This document shows, piece by piece, positions 29,521 to 34,988 of a DNA stretch of 34,988 bases. The stretch comes from a virus: IMG/VR virus record IMGVR_UViG_3300021961_000306, positions 1-34,988 of that record. The stretch is one strand, 5' to 3'. How positions within the stretch are numbered: the first letter of the stretch is position 1; every line of letters starts with the position of its first letter. Made by a program: the position numbers and the translations under genes. The notes under the pieces are model-generated. The model searched no databases, had not been told where the DNA came from, and worked only from the letters and a program-made list of their open reading frames with translations.

Positions 29521-30009
29521 ATGAACAAGTTATTGTCATCAATAATACTTTCAACTTTAGTTTTTTTACCGTTAACATCACAACAACAAACACTCAAGTA
29601 TGAAAATGCCATATCTAGAGACATAGGAAAACAAGTACTATGCATGGCTAAAAATATCTACTATGAAGCCGCAAGTGAATCCTTTGAAGGCAAACTGGCA
29701 GTGGCACAGGTTACAATGAACCGTGTAAATAGCAATAAATTCCCCGCTAATGTTTGTGATGTTGTTTATCAAAAAACAGGCAGCACATATCAATTCAGTT
29801 GGGTTGGTGAGAATGTTGGTCCGGTTAGAAACAAATATGCATGGGAAGAATGCCTAATTGTTGCGAAGAAAGCCTTGACAGAAAAACGCCTGCATGATAC
29901 AATATACAAAACAAAATCAATGTACTATCACAACACCTCGGTAAATCCAGCGTGGAAGTTAAAGTACGTTGCAAAAATTGGAAACCATTTGTTCTATACG
30001 AAAGCTTAA
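29521..30009 (+). CDS. SleB-type cell-wall hydrolase (endolysin) with signal peptide
   Basis: A 162-residue protein. The N-terminus KLLSSIILSTLVFLPLTS is a signal or signal-arrest sequence. The hydrolase_2/SleB core follows: MAKNIYYEAASESFEGKLAV, then AQVTMNRV, FPANVCDVVYQ, FSWVG, and a late MYYHNTSVNPAW. The Glu in IYYEA is the probable catalytic residue. Family members cleave peptidoglycan glycan strands. Export by the host secretion system would make lysis possible without a canonical holin pore for the enzyme. RBS AAGGAG. Confidence 0.87.
   Translation: MNKLLSSIILSTLVFLPLTSQQQTLKYENAISRDIGKQVLCMAKNIYYEAASESFEGKLAVAQVTMNRVNSNKFPANVCDVVYQKTGSTYQFSWVGENVGPVRNKYAWEECLIVAKKALTEKRLHDTIYKTKSMYYHNTSVNPAWKLKYVAKIGNHLFYTKA
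29875..29903 (+). promoter_or_regulatory. Intragenic sigma70-like promoter for gp33-gp59
   Basis: TTGACA (29875-29880), 17 bp, TACAAT (29898-29903), with TGA giving an extended -10. It lies inside the hydrolase gene, about 110 bp before gp33. It would let replication and late-activator genes be expressed before the late lysis gene that precedes them. Confidence 0.6.
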
Positions 30010-30010
30010 A

Positions 30011-30232
30011 GTGCCAACAAAAACCGAAATTAATGAATTTAGTGAAATGATTAGTAAAAGCGTCAGTGAAGCGGGTGGTACCCATATGGACGCAATCATA
30101 CATCATTGTGAACAAACAGGCATGGAAGTCGATGTGGCTTCTTCCTTAATCTCTAGTGCATTAAAGGCAAAGATTAGAGAAGAAGCACAAGACTTGAACC
30201 TATTGAAGAAAAGTTCTAAATTGCCAATATGA
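30011..30232 (+). CDS. 33: gp33-like late transcription coactivator
   Basis: A 73-residue protein starting at GTG 30011, right after the hydrolase stop. Landmarks are INEFSEMISKS, THMDAIIHHCEQTGMEVDVA, SSLISSALKAKIREEAQDL and a KSSKLPI end. This matches the pattern of gp33-like proteins of T4-like phages, which bind RNA polymerase and couple late transcription to the sliding clamp. The position directly before gp59 also fits T4 order. The ATGA overlap with gp59 indicates coupling. Confidence 0.78.
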   Translation: MPTKTEINEFSEMISKSVSEAGGTHMDAIIHHCEQTGMEVDVASSLISSALKAKIREEAQDLNLLKKSSKLPI

Positions 30233-30837
30233 CCGAAACGACAGGATTTGAAGCATATGCCCTCTACCAAAGCATTAAACTTCATTTTACTTCTGATTCT
30301 TACGATTTTTTTCGCTATAACGGAAAGACCAACGTATCAAAAGATAACTTCTCAAGGAACAAGGCCAAGTATTCCTTTTACAAGTTATCACGGAAGTATA
30401 GTATAGAAGAATTGAAATCATTTTATATTGCCAATTTTTTGGAAACCAATGTTAATTGGGTGGGTGATATATCTGGTATCGAAGGTGAAGAAAACTACAA
30501 GAAATGGCAAAAAAGAAACCAGAGCTTGACATACCGCTTCGAACAAGATATAATAGGCCTACTTAATGCAACACAGTCACCAAATGAAATGTTGGTGGTG
30601 ACAGATGGACAATATCCATTGTTGTTGAAAGAGATGACTTATGGTAACATAAGCATTGAAACGGTGTGTATATTGAATGACATTATGAATTTCTTACCAA
30701 TGTGGGACAAAAAAATATCTGACGATGTAATTTGGCCAACATACAAAAGAAAAATTGAAAAGTACACACCGTTTATTCTTTATGATAAAGAGAAGTTTAA
30801 AGAAATTTTAAAAGAAAGTTTAAGAGAACATGCGTAA
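30229..30837 (+). CDS. 59: gp59-like helicase loader
   Basis: A 202-residue protein. The N-terminus GFEAYALYQSIKLHFTSDSY, then DFFRYNGKTNVSKDNFSRNK and YSFYKLSRKYS, is the hallmark of T4-type gp59, which loads the gp41 replicative helicase onto gp32-coated DNA at forks. Length is close to T4 gp59 (217 residues). The neighbours gp33 and gp32 complete the synteny. It overlaps both neighbouring genes. Confidence 0.87.
   Translation: MTETTGFEAYALYQSIKLHFTSDSYDFFRYNGKTNVSKDNFSRNKAKYSFYKLSRKYSIEELKSFYIANFLETNVNWVGDISGIEGEENYKKWQKRNQSLTYRFEQDIIGLLNATQSPNEMLVVTDGQYPLLLKEMTYGNISIETVCILNDIMNFLPMWDKKISDDVIWPTYKRKIEKYTPFILYDKEKFKEILKESLREHA
30526..30554 (+). promoter_or_regulatory. Candidate intragenic promoter in gp59
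   Basis: Perfect TTGACA (30526-30531), 17 bp, TATAAT (30549-30554), about 275 bp before the nucleotidase gene. The match is exact, but it is within coding sequence. Confidence 0.5.
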
Positions 30838-31324
30838 AATTAGTTGCATCTATTTGGACATGGATGGTGTTATTGCCAACTTTGTAAAAAGATATGTTGA
30901 GTTGTTTCAGATTGAACCTAGTTCAACCAGAAACTATAAAGAATTCAACACATTCTTTGATACGTTTGTTGCTGATAATCACTTCGAAACCCTTGAATTG
31001 ATGCCTGACGCAATGGACTTAATTCGTGCATTACGTAATGCATTACCACCAACTCAGATTCTGTCGTCCACAGCAAGTGAGAAACGACACGCAGCAATCT
31101 CTGCACAAAAAATTAAATGGTTGCAAACACATGATATTGACTTTCAACGCAACTTTGTTCCAGGTAAACACCTGAAGAAAAAATACGCAAGAACAGATAC
31201 GTTAATCATTGACGATACCGAGAGTGTTATCAACGATTGGCGTGCTGCAGGTGGTGTGGCAATCTTACACAAGAATATCCCTGACACCTTGGTACAGTTG
31301 AAGTTTATACTTGACGGCGCCTAA
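30830..31324 (+). CDS. HAD-family 5'(3')-deoxyribonucleotidase-like phosphatase
   Basis: A 164-residue protein. Motif I is YLDMDGVIANF (the two Asp are the nucleophile and acid), motif II lies in ILSSTASEKR, the conserved Lys in GKHLKKKYA, and motif IV in LIIDDTESV. This is the NT5C-type HAD layout, an enzyme that dephosphorylates nucleotides. It may adjust nucleotide pools during phage replication. It is inserted between gp59 and gp32, where T4 has none. Overlaps gp59 by 8 bases. Confidence 0.82.
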   Translation: MRKISCIYLDMDGVIANFVKRYVELFQIEPSSTRNYKEFNTFFDTFVADNHFETLELMPDAMDLIRALRNALPPTQILSSTASEKRHAAISAQKIKWLQTHDIDFQRNFVPGKHLKKKYARTDTLIIDDTESVINDWRAAGGVAILHKNIPDTLVQLKFILDGA

Positions 31325-31339
31325 ATAATATTATATAAT
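31311..31339 (+). promoter_or_regulatory. Sigma70-like promoter of gp32
   Basis: TTGACG (31311-31316), 17 bp, TATAAT (31334-31339). Expected start is near 31346, giving a leader of about 55 bases that begins just before the tandem repeats. Confidence 0.75.
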
Positions 31340-31352
31340 GCATCATGTGGAC

Positions 31353-31385
31353 AATCCGTTAATAATCCGTTTATATTCCGTTTAT
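31353..31385 (+). repeat. Three tandem 11-nt repeats in the gp32 leader, likely autoregulatory site
   Basis: AATCCGTTAAT (31353-31363), AATCCGTTTAT (31364-31374) and ATTCCGTTTAT (31375-31385) stand head to tail, 16 bases before the gp32 ATG. In T4, gp32 represses its own translation by binding an unstructured AU-rich leader next to a pseudoknot. The repeats here are AU-rich and in the same position, so they are the best candidate operator. The role is inferred. Confidence 0.7.
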
Positions 31386-31401
31386 ACTAGAAAGGTAAAT
31401 C

Positions 31402-32283
31402 ATGGTAGATTTTTCAAATCTTAAAAAGAGTTCAGGCAATCTGGACAAATTGAAATCAAAAGTAGCAGAGCTCAACGCCTCTACAGAAGGTAAATCCGAC
31501 AAAGAAAATTTCTGGCGTCCAGAAGTAGACAAAGCTGGCAACGGCATGGCTACAATCCGTTTTCTACCCGCAGCAGCAGTTGATGGTGATGATGGTCTTC
31601 CTTGGGCTAAGATTTTCGAGCATGGATTCCAAGGTCCTGGTGGTTGGTTAATCGACAAATGTTTGACAACCAAGAACCAGCAATGTCCTGTATGTGAACA
31701 CAACAACAAATTGTGGAACTCAGGCATTGAAGCTAACAAAGAAATTGTACGTAAACAAAAACGTAAACTATCTTACATTGCAAACGTGTATATCGTTTCT
31801 GATCCTAAGCATCCAGAGAATGAAGGACAAGTTAAATTGTTCAAGTTCGGTGCCAAGATTTTTGAGAAGATTACAGAGGCAATGAATCCTCAGTTTGAAG
31901 ATGAAACACCAATCAATCCATTTGATTTGTGGAAAGGTGCTAACTTCAAGTTGAAGATTACTAAAGTTGCAGGTTATCAGAACTATGATAAGTCTGAATT
32001 CATGTCACCATCCGCATTGTTGGAAGACGATGACGAATTGGAGAAAATTTGGAAGTCACAATACTCTTTGACAGAGTTGACTGCTGAAAAAGAATTCAAA
32101 ACTTATGATGCTTTGAAAACACGTTTGGATAAAGTACTTGGTTTGAATGATGAAGGTGATGCTCCACGAGCACGTACCACAGTTGAACAAGCTAAGGCTG
32201 CACCTAAGAAGCCAGTTGAAGTTGATATTGCATCCGATGACGATGATGATATGGCATACTTCAGCAAGTTGGCTGACGATTAA
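31402..32283 (+). CDS. 32: gp32-like single-stranded DNA-binding protein
   Basis: A 293-residue protein. The zinc site H74, C87, C95 and C98 (EHGF, KCLTT, QCPVC) matches the T4 gp32 ligands in order and spacing. Around it are AGNGMATIRFLPA and NEGQVKLFKFGAKIFEKI, both typical of the gp32 core. The acidic C-terminal tail (ASDDDDDMAYFSKLADD) is the usual interaction site for gp59 and polymerase. It coats single-stranded DNA in replication, recombination and repair. It has its own promoter, a repeat-bearing leader and a terminator. Confidence 0.93.
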   Translation: MVDFSNLKKSSGNLDKLKSKVAELNASTEGKSDKENFWRPEVDKAGNGMATIRFLPAAAVDGDDGLPWAKIFEHGFQGPGGWLIDKCLTTKNQQCPVCEHNNKLWNSGIEANKEIVRKQKRKLSYIANVYIVSDPKHPENEGQVKLFKFGAKIFEKITEAMNPQFEDETPINPFDLWKGANFKLKITKVAGYQNYDKSEFMSPSALLEDDDELEKIWKSQYSLTELTAEKEFKTYDALKTRLDKVLGLNDEGDAPRARTTVEQAKAAPKKPVEVDIASDDDDDMAYFSKLADD

Positions 32284-32315
32284 ACAAAAGCTCCTTTCTC
32301 AGAACTTTGTTTAGA

Positions 32316-32337
32316 CCCCGCTTCGGCGGGGTTTTTT
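32316..32337 (+). terminator. Rho-independent terminator after gp32
   Basis: CCCCGC TTCG GCGGGG followed by six Ts (32332-32337): a 6-bp GC stem with a stable UUCG tetraloop and a U-run. It acts on the + strand. The T-run also contains the stop codon of the opposing gene (TAA on the minus strand at 32338-32336). Confidence 0.95.
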
Positions 32338-33754
32338 ATGCAAAAACGGATTGTTCAAGTAAATCACGGAAAGTCTCATCAGTATTTCTAACAGCAATTT
32401 GTATTACACTTAGTCCTTTATTTTGTGATGCTGAATTTACAACCGTATTTGACGCTGTTGTAACTGATGGAGTATTTGATTTAATTGGTGGACTAGAAAA
32501 AACAGTATTATCTCTTGACAAATTGTTGATAGTTGTTCCACCACTAGCAACACGTTGAACGGGTGCGGCCTTACTAATTGGTGTATTAGTGAAGTCTGGT
32601 CCGTCATCATTTGGTGTAGTGGGAGGGTTTGGTACTTGTTGTGAATTAGGTTGGCGTTGAAGTGTTCCCCTTCTTTCTCTAGGATTTACTGGTTCTGGGC
32701 CAGCAGGCACCTCAGGAAATAATTGGTCAAGATCCGTTTTTCTTTCACCTTGTTTTTCTAAAAACCTTCTTTTATCTTCTTCAGAACCATACAATTTCAA
32801 ATACCAAGGCGCATTTTTTTCTTTCAACAATTGATTAATTCTGTCATATCTTTCATCCTGTAATAATCTATCTGCATCAGTTTTATTTCTACTGTTTAAT
32901 ATAATTGATGCTGCTTCAGATGTGCCAGTAGTGTCACCACTATTAGCTAATTGTTCCAGTTGTTCATCCGTCATGCTTTCCAGTTGATTCACAAGGCCAG
33001 TACCTAATACTGTGCCACCAATTACAACAGCTCCTATTGGATTCGTTGCAGCCAACCAACCCCATCTACCAAGTTTCATCAAACCATTAACCAACGGTAG
33101 ACCTAATTTCTTTGCGATTTCTATCATTGCATCTTTTAATGACATAACAACGTCAGCTAAACCTTTTAATTTTTGCCATAACATATTAAGAAAACTATTG
33201 TCTTGTTCGGCTGTTGCTGTGACAGTTGTGGCACCACCCATGTTTTTCACCAATTTTTTCAGAGTTTCTATCAATTCTCTGTGGCGTCTTTCTCTTTCGT
33301 TACTCAATTCTTCTTCGGAATTATTTTCTAATTGTTGTTGTTTAGTATCATCTTCACGGCTAGATTTTAAGAAGTCATAAATTTTTGCTAATTGTTCATT
33401 GATACCTTGCATACCGGTGTCAGGTGATGGACCAATTCTATCTGCGGTATTATTACCACCTTTAATAGCTCTTGTTCTATTGGTGAAATAGTCAATATCT
33501 TTTTGACTTCTACCCATCATTTTACCATAAAGAGCAGGACCCAATTTTGAACCAAATGTTAAAAACTTAGCAATGTTCAAAGGATCAAATTTTTCTTTGT
33601 AACCTTTTAATCGTGCTGATGTTCTTAGTGAAATGGTTCTACCAACAGCACCAAGAACACCAGTGTCTTTTTGGGCCAATTGGTCAACAAATAAATCAGT
33701 GAATCTTGTCTTTCTGATTTTTCTTGCTTGTTGATAACTTAAATTATTAGCCAT
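32336..33754 (-). CDS. Probable structural (tail/baseplate-associated) protein (472 aa)
   Basis: Read on the minus strand, starting one base after the stop of the upstream gene at 33756. Residues 1-110 are basic and helical (YQQARKIRKTRFTDLFVD). A charged coiled coil follows (NSEEELSNERERRHRELIET). A central hydrophobic region (AATNPIGAVVIGGTVLGTGL) is next, and a long Pro/Asn/Thr-rich tail closes the protein. This modular, low-complexity layout is typical of phage virion proteins; no enzyme motif is seen. The stop codon lies in the gp32 terminator. Confidence 0.65.
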   Translation of the reverse strand: MANNLSYQQARKIRKTRFTDLFVDQLAQKDTGVLGAVGRTISLRTSARLKGYKEKFDPLNIAKFLTFGSKLGPALYGKMMGRSQKDIDYFTNRTRAIKGGNNTADRIGPSPDTGMQGINEQLAKIYDFLKSSREDDTKQQQLENNSEEELSNERERRHRELIETLKKLVKNMGGATTVTATAEQDNSFLNMLWQKLKGLADVVMSLKDAMIEIAKKLGLPLVNGLMKLGRWGWLAATNPIGAVVIGGTVLGTGLVNQLESMTDEQLEQLANSGDTTGTSEAASIILNSRNKTDADRLLQDERYDRINQLLKEKNAPWYLKLYGSEEDKRRFLEKQGERKTDLDQLFPEVPAGPEPVNPRERRGTLQRQPNSQQVPNPPTTPNDDGPDFTNTPISKAAPVQRVASGGTTINNLSRDNTVFSSPPIKSNTPSVTTASNTVVNSASQNKGLSVIQIAVRNTDETFRDLLEQSVFA

Positions 33755-33755
33755 T

Positions 33756-34988
33756 TTATGAGTTCTTTCTTAAAAACGCCGGTCTATCATCAATTGACGA
33801 TGATATAATTTCTTCACCATCACCAACCGACATGACATTTGTTACATTTTGTATTATATTTGAAGATGAAAATTGTTGTAAAGCTTTATCTATAAAACTG
33901 TTTTCTTCGGATAAACTTGAAGCTTTTTTACCTTTTTTGTTTTTAGATTTTTCTTCTTCTTTTTTCTGTTTTATTTCTGCTAATTCTTTTCTTCTTTTTT
34001 CTGCTGTTTCACCACCAGAGTAAATAAGTTGCAATTCAAGTTTTTTAATTGCTGATAATCCATCAAGACCAGATTTTTCTAAAGATTGTTCCAATCTTAA
34101 AATTATACGTTCCTTTAAACTTTGTTCTAATCCCAAAAATTCATCAAGTTCTGTATTACTGAATATTTCTCTTAGGTTATTTAAATCAAAAGTTGCTAGT
34201 TTAATTAAAAATTCTTTAGTGTTTTTACCAGACTTTGCTGCAGTTATAGCAGCTTCAGTTCTGTTGTTTGGTCCGTATTGTACGTTTCTATCGGTTAAAT
34301 AATATTGTGCTCCAGGATCATTTTTAATGTCTTTCAAATCTTCGTTATTTTTGGCAACTGAAGCCAATCTTTGCGTAGCTGGATCTGAATAACCTTTTTT
34401 AAATTGATTAACTTGAGCATTATATAAACTAACAGGGTCTCTTTTAGCTAAAGCCCACCAAGCTTCATTAAATTTATCTACTGTTTCTGGATTATGAAAG
34501 TCACCAGGATCAGGAAGTCCAAGTTGTGGATTATTTTCAACAAAAGAATCTATTGAACTTCCATATTTAACTTTACCCTTTTTATCATAAGTTCTTATGT
34601 TATTCAAACCAAAAAGTCCATAGGAAGTGGATGCTTTGCCGCCACGCTTAACATCTCTAGTTGCTGCACCAACTTGGGGAACTTCTTCTCCTATTGGTAA
34701 TCCTTTCATTTTTTCTATATTTTCTGCTTCTTTCTTCGCTTTATCAGTCACCTCGCCTTTTTTATTTTTTCTTGGTGTAACTGGTGATATTGCATCTTCT
34801 GGACTTTTAATTCCTTGTTCACTTCTTATGACTTCAGCCCATCCTTGCGGTGCAGCAATAAGTGTGCCTGTAACGATTACTGCGGTAGGACCAGCACCTC
34901 TTGGTGGAGTTCCAGGTGGTATTCTTGGTGGCGCAGGTGGAGCTCCCACAGGTGGAGCAGGTGTTGCACTAGGTCCTGGCCCTGGAGC
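33756..34988 (-). CDS. Virion-associated protein with possible muramidase-like domain (5' truncated)
   Basis: Open to the right edge of the window, so the N-terminus is missing; the GTG at 34949 is internal to a Pro/Gly-rich linker that continues upstream (PGPGPSATPAPPVGAPPAPP). The segment EVIRSEQG, later STSYGLFGLNNI, then SIDSFVENNPQLGLPDPGDF and FNEAWWALAKRDP resembles small lysozyme-type domains carried by tail proteins, with the Glu of RSEQG a possible catalytic residue. The C-terminus is Lys/Glu-rich. Tail or baseplate hydrolase is a tentative call. Confidence 0.6.
   Translation of the reverse strand, partial: APGPGPSATPAPPVGAPPAPPRIPPGTPPRGAGPTAVIVTGTLIAAPQGWAEVIRSEQGIKSPEDAISPVTPRKNKKGEVTDKAKKEAENIEKMKGLPIGEEVPQVGAATRDVKRGGKASTSYGLFGLNNIRTYDKKGKVKYGSSIDSFVENNPQLGLPDPGDFHNPETVDKFNEAWWALAKRDPVSLYNAQVNQFKKGYSDPATQRLASVAKNNEDLKDIKNDPGAQYYLTDRNVQYGPNNRTEAAITAAKSGKNTKEFLIKLATFDLNNLREIFSNTELDEFLGLEQSLKERIILRLEQSLEKSGLDGLSAIKKLELQLIYSGGETAEKRRKELAEIKQKKEEEKSKNKKGKKASSLSEENSFIDKALQQFSSSNIIQNVTNVMSVGDGEEIISSSIDDRPAFLRKNS

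Noticed and set aside
33012-33380. A 122-codon + strand frame opposite the structural gene
   Set aside because: It lies wholly inside the longer minus-strand gene, has no RBS, and its sequence looks like antisense translation.
1-34988. CRISPR arrays, insertion sequences or integrase/attachment sites
   Set aside because: No regularly spaced repeats, transposase motifs or integrase genes were seen on either strand.

Overview
The window reads as part of the genome of a large T4-like (T4-superfamily) tailed phage. It is AT-rich and densely packed, with almost all genes on the + strand, many ATGA/TAATG-type overlaps and very short gaps. The T4-type replication and late-transcription genes at the right support this: a gp33-like late coactivator, a gp59-like helicase loader and a gp32-like zinc-containing ssDNA-binding protein, in the T4 order 33-59-32, with a HAD nucleotidase inserted between 59 and 32. 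The rIIA-like/rIIB-like pair, PhoH, a CobS-like AAA+ ATPase and several 2OG/Fe(II) oxygenases resemble aquatic relatives of T4. The host is inferred, not seen: the tmRNA tag ANDEKFALAA is of the short beta/gammaproteobacterial type, closest to the ANDERFALAA type of betaproteobacteria.

Layout. (1) 1-2511: small early-type genes, several from recurrent phage families, including a tandem paralogue pair that shares a perfect 34-bp repeat and shows a probable 1-bp frameshift in the first copy. (2) 2613-9127: rIIA, rIIB, an AAA+ ATPase, a two-helix membrane protein, an SPFH/prohibitin-like lipoprotein, a Cys-motif protein, a 22-codon membrane peptide and CobS. (3) 9223-18964: mostly small early genes, many with membrane segments, plus a nucleotidyltransferase-like protein, a metallophosphoesterase and a UDP-glucose 4-epimerase-like protein. 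(4) 18912-19676: PhoH. (5) 19712-28564: an enzyme island with a radical SAM/SPASM protein, an Asn-Cys-repeat virion-like protein, two small paralogues, five HxD...H oxygenase-like proteins, a second radical SAM protein and a PD-(D/E)XK nuclease. A circularly permuted two-piece tmRNA lies inside this island at 27684-27970. (6) 28574-30009: a signal-peptide-bearing beta-barrel-like protein and a SleB-type cell-wall hydrolase. (7) 30011-32283: gp33, gp59, nucleotidase and gp32, closed by a strong terminator. (8) 32336-34988, minus strand: two structural or virion-associated genes, the second open at the window edge.

Regulation. At least twelve sigma70-like promoters with an exact 17-bp spacer are visible (TTGCCA or TTGACA with TATAAT-like boxes). 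Several lie inside coding sequence and would drive rIIB, gp33/gp59 and the nucleotidase independently. T4-type late motifs (TATAAATA/GATAAATA) precede the SPASM/Asn-Cys cluster and the lysis region. The gp32 leader carries three tandem 11-nt repeats, a likely autoregulatory site.

The two most unusual items are the permuted phage tmRNA, and the pairing of a SPASM maturase-like enzyme and a battery of hydroxylase-like enzymes with a protein in which 11 of 13 clustered cysteines follow asparagine. The second suggests post-translational modification of a virion protein.
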